Source: Dyadobacter sp. CY343
GTDB taxonomy: Bacteria > Bacteroidota > Bacteroidia > Cytophagales > Spirosomataceae
Length of the DNA: 64,000 nt
Direction: 5' to 3'
Assembly (NCBI RefSeq): GCF_021390335.1
Contig: NZ_JAJUXK010000004.1
Location: forward strand, 868,001 to 932,000
Numbering within the stretch: position 1 is the first letter of the stretch; each line of letters begins with the position of its first letter. Under the pieces are notes generated by a model, which was not told the origin of the DNA, ran no database searches, and saw only the letters and a program-made list of their open reading frames with translations. This document shows positions 45,387 to 54,249 of the stretch, piece by piece. The position numbers and the translations under genes were made by a program.

Positions 45387-48177
45387 CCAGATTGATATTC
45401 ATCGTAGTCCCGATCCGGAAAACGGTGTTTTTGTATTTGAAACCCTCAAAACTGTTGGCCACTTCAATGCGGAACGGGAAGCGGATACCTACGTCCAGAC
45501 CATAACCCAGCTCCGTATAATTATCCGAAGAAGGTGTGGCAAGGTAATGCAAAAAGAAATTCTCCTTAATCCCCATAACCCGAAACCAAGAAACCTGCGT
45601 CAAAAGAAACTTGCGAAACTCGCTCAAAACATGCGCCTCCGCAAACTGCGTAGCAGTGGAATATCTGTAATAGTCGAGCATCCGGAATGTGCTCACCGGA
45701 TCGCCAAACTGGAAAAAGAAGCGGTTTCCGGCGAAATGCTGATAATCCGGAAAACGGACTGACTTATCATTCAGGAACTTACCAACACCCAGCTTGTAGC
45801 TTAGCTTACTTCTCACGCCAGTTTCGAAACCGTGCTGAATGCCAATCTGGACAAAATCATAATTGACATCGCTTCCAAAAACATCGCTGATTCCTTTCCG
45901 GTAGTTAATGGATAAAATCGGAGAATCGTCATCATAAAAAGTGGTTTTCCCTCCTTTAATCCTGTATTTCTGCCACGGTTTGTAGGCGGCTGAAATACCT
46001 ACTGTTACCGCCTGATGCGCATCCATTTCAAGAGAATTCGTGCCGCTTTCGTCGGTATTTTCTTCGTTAAAAGGAATATTGGAGGTAAAGGTGCGCTTGT
46101 TCCAGTCAATCCAGCTATACGGATTCATATCCCGCACATTTTGCAGCGGACGGCGGTTTGCAAATTCTATATTCGCTTTCAGCTCGAAGTGTTCGTTTTC
46201 CCTGTCGGTTTTAAAGTCCAGGCGGACGAAATCCTTTTCGTAGATTTTTACAAAATTTCTTTCCAAAAACAGGGTCGTAAAAGTGTTCAGCAGCGGATGC
46301 ATAGGATGCTCACTGTTGAATTGCGAGACAGTCTGGCCACCTGAGAGGCTGAGAATGGTACGTTTCCTGCTGTAATCAATCCCACCGAATACCATTAGTT
46401 TTTGCCGCGCAAACGAATAGCGCGTCAATGCATTGAAAGACAATTGCTGCCCGGCACGCGAAGAGAGACGTTTTACATTACCATTCTGCCCGATCTGTAC
46501 ACCTTCCATATTCTTCTTCGGATCGCCGCCCCGGTACCGCAGCTTAAACCCACCCCCATTCAAAGCGAGCCCTTCCACTGTATTGATCTGCGCACCCAGC
46601 AACGGACTTACATAATCCAGCCTCCAAGGACTTTTTTTACCCAAACCAAAACTGGTACCCTGGATAATATCGTCAAGAAATCCTGACCCGCCTCCGCTTT
46701 TCCGCTTGCTTTTAGTAGTGTCTGCATGCGCGGTTTTCAGACTATCTTTCTGTTCGTCTGTCCCAGACTTCACCACGATGATGCTATCCAGGCGCGTGTA
46801 ACTTTTCACTTCCGCCGAAGTGAGCGGCACGGTCCGGATTGAATCCCAGAATGTCATGGTACGTTTGCCGGCCATGGAATCGACCTCGGTAGAATCATTT
46901 CTGGTGAAATTGAGATCAATATCCTCCCCCTTTTCCTCCTTCTCTTTCAGATCCTGCTTTTCGTATTCCTTCATTAATTTCCGGAGATTTTTGGCCGAAA
47001 ATTCCTTTTGCTTGCTCACCACTTCTTCCAGTTTCTGCGATTTGATCTCCCGGTTGCTCAACTTCACTTTCTTAGCCTCGTCCTTTTCCTTTTTACCATC
47101 CACTACCACAATATCCGGTCTGAAAGTCGGGTTGATTTTTACATTGCTGAAAGACTGCGAGATCACAAAATCGGCTTTTCCCTTCAACCCATAAATTCCT
47201 CCCCGAATGTGAAATTGCTGATTAACAGGCATCCAGACGTCCTGCACCGGACTATAAACCTGTTTGATATCAATCGTAAAACCGGTATTTACAGTTTGCA
47301 GATCGAGGCTATAAATGCTCCATTCGTTCTCGATGATCTGGATCGTGCCCCGGTAAACCCCTTCTCCCCACGAGCGCGGCGTCACTTTGATCTTATTCAC
47401 CTCAATTCCATTCTCCCTGAAAGCACCGAGATATTCGAACTTATAATAGGCAAAAGCGCGCGGCGAGAGCGGAGACACTGCTTTTACAACTTCCGGCTGG
47501 TAAAAACTCGCGAGCAAATAGGCATTCGGATTGGCAAATTCCTTGTCCTGACTATTTCTGGAAGCGATCACTTTTTGTTTGTAGGTATTCGGCTGCTTGA
47601 ACGTCACCATCGAAACGCTTTCATTCAATATCGGGACGCCCTTTTTAAAATTCGTCTCATTTTCAATCTCCTTTAATTCCTTTTTATACAGAAATTCCAT
47701 TGGCAGATCGGTGATCACGATCGACGATTTGGAATAGGCTTTGGCTGTATAACTATCCACCTGCAACAAGTGGTAGCGGCTTTTTGCAATTGCGCGCCGC
47801 ATGATCGTGTACGCCGGATCTTCACCTTTACTACCAATCCTCACTTCTCCCAGATTCAGCGCCTGTTCTTCCATCGTAAGGTCAAAAGTCTGCATTCCGC
47901 TCTCGACCGTAAAAGGTTTCATGCCCGTTTTGAATCCCAGATATTGGAAGATCACCTCATAATAGCCCGGCTTGAGGTCGAGCTGGTAGCGGCCTTCTTC
48001 ATTGGAAATCGTGCTGATATTGGTCCCTTTTACGAGAATTCCGGCGAATGGAAGCGGATCGCCGTTTTTGTTCTTGATAATCCCTTTTATTCCGGTTGCG
48101 GGGGCGGCTGTTTGAGTAAAAGCCAGATTGGCAGTCAGGAATACAAGGAGTAACGCAGTGAAGTAGTTTTTGAGCAT
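45376..48177 (-). CDS. DUF5686 / CarboxypepD_reg-like outer membrane protein
   Basis: A 933-residue outer-membrane protein. A signal peptide (about 1-21) is followed by a CarboxypepD_reg-like sandwich (about 30-112; NKNGDPLPFAGILVKGTN, EEGRYQLDLKPGYYEV), the DUF5686 region and a long C-terminal beta-strand-rich part ending in NLGRN, which looks like a barrel. No plug domain is present, so it is not a TonB receptor. A charged, Lys/Glu-rich segment lies in the middle (about 370-430). The function of this Bacteroidota family is unknown. Confidence 0.85.
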   Translation of the reverse strand: MLKNYFTALLLVFLTANLAFTQTAAPATGIKGIIKNKNGDPLPFAGILVKGTNISTISNEEGRYQLDLKPGYYEVIFQYLGFKTGMKPFTVESGMQTFDLTMEEQALNLGEVRIGSKGEDPAYTIMRRAIAKSRYHLLQVDSYTAKAYSKSSIVITDLPMEFLYKKELKEIENETNFKKGVPILNESVSMVTFKQPNTYKQKVIASRNSQDKEFANPNAYLLASFYQPEVVKAVSPLSPRAFAYYKFEYLGAFRENGIEVNKIKVTPRSWGEGVYRGTIQIIENEWSIYSLDLQTVNTGFTIDIKQVYSPVQDVWMPVNQQFHIRGGIYGLKGKADFVISQSFSNVKINPTFRPDIVVVDGKKEKDEAKKVKLSNREIKSQKLEEVVSKQKEFSAKNLRKLMKEYEKQDLKEKEEKGEDIDLNFTRNDSTEVDSMAGKRTMTFWDSIRTVPLTSAEVKSYTRLDSIIVVKSGTDEQKDSLKTAHADTTKSKRKSGGGSGFLDDIIQGTSFGLGKKSPWRLDYVSPLLGAQINTVEGLALNGGGFKLRYRGGDPKKNMEGVQIGQNGNVKRLSSRAGQQLSFNALTRYSFARQKLMVFGGIDYSRKRTILSLSGGQTVSQFNSEHPMHPLLNTFTTLFLERNFVKIYEKDFVRLDFKTDRENEHFELKANIEFANRRPLQNVRDMNPYSWIDWNKRTFTSNIPFNEENTDESGTNSLEMDAHQAVTVGISAAYKPWQKYRIKGGKTTFYDDDSPILSINYRKGISDVFGSDVNYDFVQIGIQHGFETGVRSKLSYKLGVGKFLNDKSVRFPDYQHFAGNRFFFQFGDPVSTFRMLDYYRYSTATQFAEAHVLSEFRKFLLTQVSWFRVMGIKENFFLHYLATPSSDNYTELGYGLDVGIRFPFRIEVANSFEGFKYKNTVFRIGTTMNINLGRN

Positions 48178-48271
48178 AAATGCAGCCGGTAGTGAGTAAG
48201 CGCTTTGAAAAGACAGATGCGCTTAAATCTAATCCGGTTGCATTGGAAAAAAAATAGTATTTGTGTATTTG

Positions 48272-50203
48272 CTAAATATCTGCAAATTCCCACGCACTCT
48301 GGTAAGCGCCAAGTTCCTCAGCATAGGCGATGAAATCTGTATAGAACGGCAACGAAGACAAAGTGGCGCTATCCCCGATCACGACAAGTTTCTTCCGCGC
48401 CCGCGTCATAGCCACATTCATCCTCCTGATATCTGACAAAAATCCGATCTCTGCCTCGGGATTACTGCGCGTCATGCTGATATACACCACATCCCGCTCC
48501 TGCCCCTGGAAACTGTCGATCGTATTCACAGCGATTTTAGAGAGATAATCTTTCAGCGCAGGCGCGTGCAACAGCTGCTCTTTCAGGATATTGATCTGCT
48601 CTTTGTAAGGCGAAATAATGGCGATTGAAGGGAATTGGGAAATATCAAGCGGCTTTTTATTTGCTTCTGTCAGCTCATTTACGAGCTGCGACAAATGTTT
48701 GAACAAAAATGCGGCTTCCTCGGGATTTGTAGAACTGGTACCCTGCAATTTTTCATCAAAACCGCAACCGGCGGTATCGATAAATGCCAGCGGAGAATCG
48801 CCAGGGAATAGTGTGCTCGTCGCTACCGATGTGTGCGCTTTTAGTTTATTTTGGTAAAAAACTTTGGAAGAAAAACCCATAATTGCCTCGTTCATACGGT
48901 ATTGCTCTTCCAGTAACACTACTGCTTCCGGATGTGCTGCTACTGATTTTTCGAGCAAGGTCGTACTCAGTCCGTTCCGGGCCGCCTCGGCCGATTTGAT
49001 CGTGGGCGACAGTTGCAAATGGTCGCCAGCCAGCACCAGCTTCTCCGCTTTCAATATCGGGATCCAGCAGGCCGGTTCCAGCGCCTGCCCGGCTTCATCT
49101 ATTACAACGGTATGGTAATTCAAACTTCTGACCGTATAGTGGTTCGCCCCGACCAGCGTGGCGGTTACTACCTGTGTTTTAGCCAAAAGATCGTCGGTCA
49201 CATATTGCTCGATGCTCGCGACTTCTTTCATGATTTTATGGGCTTCGTCAAAAAGTGCTTTCCGCTGCTCGCGCTCGGCTTTTCCAAACTGCCGCTTATA
49301 TTTATGCGCCATATTTTTGTACTCGCCCGCCTGCTTTTTCAGCGCCTTAATATCTTTGATCCGACTATGCGCTGCCATTTTACTATCTAATGTAAGCGAA
49401 AGCAGCCGCTCCGAAACGCGCACGGGATTTCCCACACGCAACACTTCCAGCCCCTCTTCACTCAATTTTTCACTCAGCAGGTCCACAGCAGTATTGCTCG
49501 GCGCGACGACCAGGATCTGTTTGCGATCTTTCAGCAGCATTGCTTTAACAGCCTGCACCAAAGTAGTCGTTTTCCCGGTTCCCGGCGGACCGTGCACAAT
49601 CGCCAATTCATTGGCTGACAGAATTTTATTGACAGCCTCGTTTTGTGAGGGGTTTAATTTAGGTATATCAATTTTCAGAAGTGTATCATCAAAAGAAGGA
49701 GATTTTTCGCCGGTCAAAACGCTTATTAAATGCGAATCCTTCTCACTTTCCGCACGCGCCGACGCCGTTTTCAATGCATTCTGCATTTCGTCGTAGCTAT
49801 TGTCGTCAAACAACAGATCAATCCCCAGCTTTCCGTCGCGCGACCAATCGGGTAGCTCGTCGGTTTTTAATGTGATTTTGAGTCTGTTACCGCTTTGGTG
49901 TGAGATAACTCCTTCCACCCGGTCCTTCTTCGGTTCGTGGTTACTGAACAAAACGGCAGGCATTCCAAACCGTAATTGATGCGGCAGATCCTGGTGGGTT
50001 GTGCGCTCTACTTCCACAGTCAGGTAGTCGCCCCGGCTCATTTCATTTCCACGTATCGCAATAGGGTACCAGGCCAATCCATTAGCCCGGCGCTCAGACA
50101 CAGACGCCATTTCCGTCATCCGGATATAAGCCTGCCTATCCTCCTCACGCTCAACTTTCAGTAAATCAAGAAGTTTCCTAAAATATTCACTCATAATTTT
50201 CAT
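48272..50203 (-). CDS. SF1B DNA/RNA helicase, IGHMBP2/Upf1-like
   Basis: A 643-residue cytosolic ATPase with all SF1 motifs: Walker A GPPGTGKT at 205-212, motif II VIDEAGQALEP, motif III LAGDHLQLSPT, motif IV QYRMNEAIM, motif V TIDSFQGQERDVVYISMTRSN and motif VI NVAMTRARKKLVVIGD. The N-terminal beta-barrel-type region (about 30-170) matches the 1B-like domain of the SMUBP-2/Upf1 group. It probably unwinds nucleic acid in 5'-to-3' direction; the cellular task is unknown. MSEYF at 50194 is an equally possible start. It follows a polypurine tract in the intergenic space. Confidence 0.88.
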   Translation of the reverse strand: MKIMSEYFRKLLDLLKVEREEDRQAYIRMTEMASVSERRANGLAWYPIAIRGNEMSRGDYLTVEVERTTHQDLPHQLRFGMPAVLFSNHEPKKDRVEGVISHQSGNRLKITLKTDELPDWSRDGKLGIDLLFDDNSYDEMQNALKTASARAESEKDSHLISVLTGEKSPSFDDTLLKIDIPKLNPSQNEAVNKILSANELAIVHGPPGTGKTTTLVQAVKAMLLKDRKQILVVAPSNTAVDLLSEKLSEEGLEVLRVGNPVRVSERLLSLTLDSKMAAHSRIKDIKALKKQAGEYKNMAHKYKRQFGKAEREQRKALFDEAHKIMKEVASIEQYVTDDLLAKTQVVTATLVGANHYTVRSLNYHTVVIDEAGQALEPACWIPILKAEKLVLAGDHLQLSPTIKSAEAARNGLSTTLLEKSVAAHPEAVVLLEEQYRMNEAIMGFSSKVFYQNKLKAHTSVATSTLFPGDSPLAFIDTAGCGFDEKLQGTSSTNPEEAAFLFKHLSQLVNELTEANKKPLDISQFPSIAIISPYKEQINILKEQLLHAPALKDYLSKIAVNTIDSFQGQERDVVYISMTRSNPEAEIGFLSDIRRMNVAMTRARKKLVVIGDSATLSSLPFYTDFIAYAEELGAYQSAWEFADI

Positions 50204-50216
50204 AATCTTACCAGAA

Positions 50217-50257
50217 CCTCCTCCCCTTCCTCCATCTTCCCTTCCTCCCTTCTCCCC
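50217..50257 (-). repeat. Polypurine (minus strand) tract, second copy
   Basis: C/T-only run apart from single bases, built from CTTCCTCC-like units, as in the tract at 16808-16892. In the transcript it reads GGAGGAAGGGGAGGAGG-like purines between the exporter stop codon and the helicase start. Confidence 0.8.
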
Positions 50258-50263
50258 AACTCT

Positions 50264-51493
50264 TCAATGCATTACCCCGCCATCAGCACCCGCACTTACT
50301 TCCACTTTGGTAGTAATAAACCTTCTGCCGATCACCAGGATCAGCAATGCGGCCGATGCTGAGAATGCCATCGCGGCAACCATCGGAATCAGCGAAGGTA
50401 CCTCAAACATACTGATCGCGACAGAAATCAAAGTGCCCATTCCCATTTGAAATGCGCCCATTAATGCGGAGGCGCTGCCGGCATTCTTCGAGAAAGGAGC
50501 CAGCGAAAGTGCTGCTGCATTCGGGAAAGTGTAACCTACGCAGCAAAGGAAGAAAAACAGAAAAACGAGTGTGAAGGTAAGTGTTAGTAACCCGCTCAGC
50601 GCGGCGATCAGGAATGCAATTCCGATAATTACCTGACAGATCAATGCAGCATTTACCACCTGCTCACTACTAAACCGCCGCAGAAAAAACGTATTCAGCT
50701 GGCTGGAACCGATAAATCCGACGGAAAGAAATGCAAAGATCCACCCGTATACTTTTTCATCCGTGTGAAAAACTTCCATAAAAACGATAGGCGAACCGGC
50801 CACATAGGCAAACAACCCCGCAAAAGCGACAGCGCCGGTGATAGAATAGGTATAAAACTGGGGCTCGCGAATTACAGCCAGGAAATTCATGATAATCGGC
50901 TTCGGTTTCAGCGACATGGATTTATCAGGCTTATAGCTGTCGGGAAGCCACAAAATCGTGGCTAGCAAAATAGCGATACCCATTCCTGTCAATATAAAAA
51001 ACACCGCGTGCCAGCCGAACATAGCTGTCACATACCCGCCAACCGTAGGCGCGATCATTGGCGAAACACCCACGACGAGCAGCAAAAGAGAAAATACCTT
51101 CGCATTCTCACTAACCGGAAACAGATCGCGTACCATAGCGACAGAGGCTACCGCGGCCGCGCAGCTGCCTATTGCCTGAATGATCCGAAACACGATCAGG
51201 CCATCGATGCTCGTTGTAAATGCGCAGCCGATTGATGCAAGAATATACACAACCAAACCAATGAAAAGCGGTTTTTTACGCCCGAAACGATCGAGCAAAG
51301 GTCCGTAAAGCAGCTGCCCCAGCGATATTCCGACGAAATATCCGGAAAGTGAAAGTGATACTTTTGCGGCTGTGGTATTAAGGTCTTTGGCAATTGCTGG
51401 AAAGCCCGGCAGGTACATATCGATCGAAAACGGACCGAGTGCGGTGAGACTTCCCAGGATTAAAATCAGGAAGAAATATGTCTTTTTTGGCAT
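50264..51493 (-). CDS. Bcr/CflA-type multidrug efflux MFS transporter
   Basis: A 409-residue inner-membrane protein with 12 hydrophobic segments. The first helix carries GPFSIDMYLPGFPAIAKDL, typical of the Bcr/CflA/DHA1 group. Motif A appears as LLDRFGRKKPLFIG between helices 2 and 3. Motif C-like GVSPMIAPTVGGY in helix 5 marks a drug/H+ antiporter. I chose the ATG at 51493 (MPKKTYFF); the upstream ATG would add 30 residues absent from the family. Substrates are not predictable. Confidence 0.9.
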   Translation of the reverse strand: MPKKTYFFLILILGSLTALGPFSIDMYLPGFPAIAKDLNTTAAKVSLSLSGYFVGISLGQLLYGPLLDRFGRKKPLFIGLVVYILASIGCAFTTSIDGLIVFRIIQAIGSCAAAVASVAMVRDLFPVSENAKVFSLLLLVVGVSPMIAPTVGGYVTAMFGWHAVFFILTGMGIAILLATILWLPDSYKPDKSMSLKPKPIIMNFLAVIREPQFYTYSITGAVAFAGLFAYVAGSPIVFMEVFHTDEKVYGWIFAFLSVGFIGSSQLNTFFLRRFSSEQVVNAALICQVIIGIAFLIAALSGLLTLTFTLVFLFFFLCCVGYTFPNAAALSLAPFSKNAGSASALMGAFQMGMGTLISVAISMFEVPSLIPMVAAMAFSASAALLILVIGRRFITTKVEVSAGADGGVMH

Positions 51494-51570
51494 TTGAACT
51501 TTGTGGTGTAGCGAAACTGTAACATGCATATACCCGAGCAGGTTCGGTGCATTGCGCTTATTGGTACAAA

Positions 51571-51612
51571 AAATAAGAGGCACCGGTTTCCCGAAGCCTC
51601 TCTTTTATTTCC
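51571..51612 (-). terminator. Intrinsic terminator after the small-gene pair
   Basis: Minus-strand hairpin with outer stem GAGGC/GCCTC and inner CGG-GAAA-CCG, closed by a GAAA tetraloop, followed by TTATTTTTT. It ends transcription of the gene at 51629-51823. Confidence 0.75.
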
Positions 51613-51628
51613 ATGACAATAGATAATG

Positions 51629-51823
51629 TTATGCTGCGATCCAGTTAAGCTTTTCGTAAACTTCCCTTTCGCTTTCACTTACGACGTAAGGAACTTTGTT
51701 TTTCAGATGAATGACGGTTCCCTGCCCTTTTTTAATCGGTGCTATCTTCACTACGTCGTCTCTATGGATAATAATATTAATGAGCTTTTGCCCCAACAAT
51801 TGAAATGTACCTGACTGTACCAT
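51629..51823 (-). CDS. Small protein of unknown function
   Basis: A 64-residue cytosolic protein with alternating beta pattern (NIIIHRDDVVKIAPIKKGQGTVIHLKNK) and an acidic C-terminal helix (SESEREVYEKLNW). The order of short strands around a HRDDVVKI turn resembles a small LytTR- or SH3-like barrel, but I cannot name a family. It looks real: it is followed by a good terminator and preceded at 26 nt by another small gene. No promoter box was found between the two, so they are probably co-transcribed. Confidence 0.6.
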   Translation of the reverse strand: MVQSGTFQLLGQKLINIIIHRDDVVKIAPIKKGQGTVIHLKNKVPYVVSESEREVYEKLNWIAA

Positions 51824-51849
51824 GTCTCTTACTAACGAAAAATTAAACT

Positions 51850-52062
51850 TTATGCAATTCCACTTACAGTACCCCCCGATTTCATATACAGCAAAAAGTA
51901 GTCTTTCGAAATAGGGAAATATCCCAAATCAGTTCTGTTACTTGATTGCAGGAAATCTGCAATTTCTTTCTGAGCATCTGTTTCATTAATGGCACCTGTT
52001 ACCGTAAGTACTGCGCCTGGCTTTAAAGTATTGATTGCGTTGTTACCTAATGAAGCTACCAT
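51850..52062 (-). CDS. Small protein of unknown function
   Basis: A 70-residue protein without signal peptide. Two short glycine-bounded strands (GAVLTVTGAIN) precede a helix (DAQKEIADFLQ) and a third strand (YFLLYMKSG). I do not recognise a family. It is first gene of a two-gene unit with the 64-residue protein. The upstream sequence has no clean TAnnTTTG box. Confidence 0.55.
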   Translation of the reverse strand: MVASLGNNAINTLKPGAVLTVTGAINETDAQKEIADFLQSSNRTDLGYFPISKDYFLLYMKSGGTVSGIA

Positions 52063-52493
52063 ATTTGATATTGATTTTCGAGTGGAATATCTGCTGTGAA
52101 ATTGTTTTCGAAAAGCTTTATTAAAAAGATGTGCCAGATTCCCGGCAAGTGAGGTATGCAGAACCCAAATGTTGAGTCCGGCAGTAGTGATTCAATCATT
52201 CTTGGATAAGTAATTAACTGAATTCAAACAGGTTACAAAACGAAAAAAAATTTATACTTTTCTCTGAAAAAGTGAGATTATGCTGGCTTGCTGTGTAAAA
52301 ATGTGGTCGGTGGAAGGAGCGTTTGTGTTGTCCGCGGATTGGAATCCAGGGTACAGTTCGCTTTTCATAGTTGGTAATTTACCAACTCTACCGCCATTGT
52401 TGGTGTTGTCACCAACGAACATGCGGCGACGCCTTTTCGCCGAAGGCACGGATTTTGAATGCATTGGCTATTGAAATCAGCCGAGCAACAATT
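52063..52493. other. Intergenic region with paired GTTGGT hairpins upstream of ku
   Basis: 431 bp. The left 200 bp are AT-rich and featureless. The right part (52270-52450) is more GC-rich, open on both strands over 60-70 codons, and carries the palindromes at 52370-52416. No genuine gene is apparent; the open frames lack family features and overlap the palindromes. Confidence 0.6.
52370..52416. repeat. Two adjacent GTTGGT...ACCAAC palindromes
   Basis: GTTGGTAA-T-TTACCAAC at 52370-52386 and GTTGGTG-TTGT-CACCAAC at 52399-52416, both perfect. A weaker GGCGA/TCGCC pair follows at about 52425-52441. The shared half-sites suggest a REP/BIME-like intergenic element, or a tandem operator 78 nt before ku. 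Confidence 0.8.
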
Positions 52494-53267
52494 ATGAGAG
52501 CTATTTGGTCAGGAGCCATTGGATTTGGCCTTGTTAGTATCCCCGTCAAACTTTTCAGTGCAACGCAGGGCAGCGAGCTGGACCTTGATATGCTGGATAA
52601 AAAAGACCACGCCAATATCAAATTCCACCGCGTGAATGCAAATACCGGCAAGGAAGTCCAGTGGGAAAATATCGTGAAAGGCTACAAGGTAGAAGACGAT
52701 TATGTGATCCTGGACGATAAGGATTTTGAAAAGGCTAGCCCCGAAAAAAGCAAAATCATCGAGATCGCCGAGTTCGTCAACGAAAAGGATATTGACAGCA
52801 TTTACTATGAAACCCCCTATTACCTGCAACCCGAAAAATCTGGCGCGAAACCTTACGCATTGCTGCGCGATGCATTGAAAAAGACAGGGAAAGCCGGGCT
52901 TGGAACTTACGTTCTCCGCAACCGCGAAAGCCTGGTATTAATCAAGCCCGCAGGGGATTTGCTGATACTCAATAAAATTCGTTTCGCCGAGGAGATCCGA
53001 GATTCCGAGGAACTGAATATCCCGGATATTAAAGTAAAACCTGCCGAAATGAATATGGCGGTGCAGCTCATCGAGCAGCTGACCACCGATTTCGACATTT
53101 CGAGATACAAGGATACCTACAATGAAAACCTGCTGAAACTGATCATGGCCAAGGCGAAAGGCAAGAAACCTGCTACGCCGAAAATGAAAATCGTACATTC
53201 GAAGAGCAAGGATTTGATGGCGCAGCTGAAAGAAAGTTTGAGCGCACCGAAACGAAAAGCTTCCTGA
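52494..53267 (+). CDS. ku: Ku protein, non-homologous end joining
   Basis: A 257-residue bacterial Ku, the homodimeric ring that binds DNA double-strand ends and recruits LigD. The family starts with an AIWSGAIGFGLVSIPVKLFSA-type segment; the ATG at 52494 gives MRAIWSG directly, so the upstream in-frame extension was discarded. Other conserved regions: HRVNANTGKEVQWENIVKGYK, IDSIYYETPYYLQPEKSGAKPYALLRDAL and NIPDIKVKPAEMNMAVQLIEQLT. A Lys-rich C-terminus (KRKAS) is usual. The stop codon is 1 nt from the LigD-polymerase start. Confidence 0.95.
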   Translation: MRAIWSGAIGFGLVSIPVKLFSATQGSELDLDMLDKKDHANIKFHRVNANTGKEVQWENIVKGYKVEDDYVILDDKDFEKASPEKSKIIEIAEFVNEKDIDSIYYETPYYLQPEKSGAKPYALLRDALKKTGKAGLGTYVLRNRESLVLIKPAGDLLILNKIRFAEEIRDSEELNIPDIKVKPAEMNMAVQLIEQLTTDFDISRYKDTYNENLLKLIMAKAKGKKPATPKMKIVHSKSKDLMAQLKESLSAPKRKAS

Positions 53268-53268
53268 T

Positions 53269-54171
53269 ATGAAAAAGCAAGCGGAACTTACCAACCTCGA
53301 CAAAATATACTGGCCCGACGAAAAGATCACGAAGGGGGATCTGCTGGAATATTACAGTAAGATCGCACCGTATATTTTACCTTATCTCAAAAACCGCGCA
53401 CTCTCCCTGCGGCGACAGCCCAACGGGATTACGGAGCCCGGCTTTTTTCAAAAAGACGCAGGAGATTCAGCGCCCGACTGGGTGAAAACGGTGGAGATAC
53501 ATGCTGAATCCACGGATAAAATGGTAAACTACCTCGTTTGTAATGATGTGGAAAGTTTGCTGTATGTGGCCAATCTGGGCTGCATTGAAATGAATCCCTG
53601 GAACTCGACCGTCAATAAGCTGGAATACCCAGATTACATCGTCATGGATATTGATCCTTCTCCTAAAAACACTTTTGAAGAGGTAATCGAGGTAGCGCTG
53701 GCGATTAAGGAAATACTGGATAAGATCGGCTATGAAGGTTTTTGCAAGACAAGCGGGTCTCGGGGATTGCATGTTTATATTCCTTTCAATAAAAAATACA
53801 ACTACGACGAAGCACGCGATTTTGCCGAAATCATGGCTAGTATGGTCACCGAAATGCTGCCCGGCATTACAACCTTGGAAAGGTCTCTGGCCAAAAGAAA
53901 GAAAAACCACATTTACGTCGATTATCTCCAAAACAGGATCGGGCAGACGCTTGCCTGCGCGTACAGCATAAGACCAAAACCCGGCGCCACTGTGTCGACC
54001 CCGCTGGAATGGAAAGAGGTCAAAAGCGGCCTGAAAACCAGCGATTTTACAATCAAAAATATTTTGCAGCGGGTGGAGGAAAAAGGCGATCTGTTCAAAG
54101 GTGTGCTGGGTAAAGGTATTGACATTAAGAAAGCGCTTCAAAAGCTGGAAAACATGCACGAAGCGGATTAA
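53269..54171 (+). CDS. NHEJ polymerase (stand-alone LigD polymerase domain)
   Basis: A 300-residue archaeo-eukaryotic-primase-like polymerase. Catalytic acidic residues are Asp127 and Asp129 (VMDIDPS) and Asp218 (IYVDYLQN). The nucleotide-binding element KTSGSRGLHVYIP starts at Lys160. The N-terminal TNLDKIYWPDEKITKGDLLEYY and C-terminal RPKPGATVSTPLEW match LigD PolDom. Multi-domain LigD also has ATP ligase and 3'-phosphoesterase domains; neither is present here, so the ligase must be encoded elsewhere. It is translationally coupled to ku. Confidence 0.93.
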   Translation: MKKQAELTNLDKIYWPDEKITKGDLLEYYSKIAPYILPYLKNRALSLRRQPNGITEPGFFQKDAGDSAPDWVKTVEIHAESTDKMVNYLVCNDVESLLYVANLGCIEMNPWNSTVNKLEYPDYIVMDIDPSPKNTFEEVIEVALAIKEILDKIGYEGFCKTSGSRGLHVYIPFNKKYNYDEARDFAEIMASMVTEMLPGITTLERSLAKRKKNHIYVDYLQNRIGQTLACAYSIRPKPGATVSTPLEWKEVKSGLKTSDFTIKNILQRVEEKGDLFKGVLGKGIDIKKALQKLENMHEAD

Positions 54172-54200
54172 ACCGCGGTGCAATGCCGATTTTATTAGGA

Positions 54201-54240
54201 GTTGAGTTGAAGTAATATTTATTTTAATGCTTCACTCAAC
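54201..54240 (+). other. Hairpin between ligD-pol and the chitinase gene
   Basis: GTTGAGTTGAAG (54201-54212) pairs with CTTCACTCAAC (54230-54240) with one bulged T. The 17-nt loop is AT-rich. There is no T-run; it could be a weak terminator of the ku operon or a leader structure of the chitinase gene. Confidence 0.45.
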
Positions 54241-54249
54241 CCCAATCCG

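Noticed and set aside
48272..50203. Part of a phage-defence system based on a helicase
   Set aside because: The neighbours are an exporter and a DUF5686 protein; no nuclease, methylase or other defence gene is adjacent.
52252..52474. Two overlapping open frames of about 65-70 codons upstream of ku
   Set aside because: They run through the GTTGGT palindromes in both directions and have no family resemblance; openness follows from the repeat.
52371..52493. N-terminal extension of Ku
   Set aside because: The 41 extra residues derive from the palindromic region; bacterial Ku starts with the RAIWSG segment at 52494.
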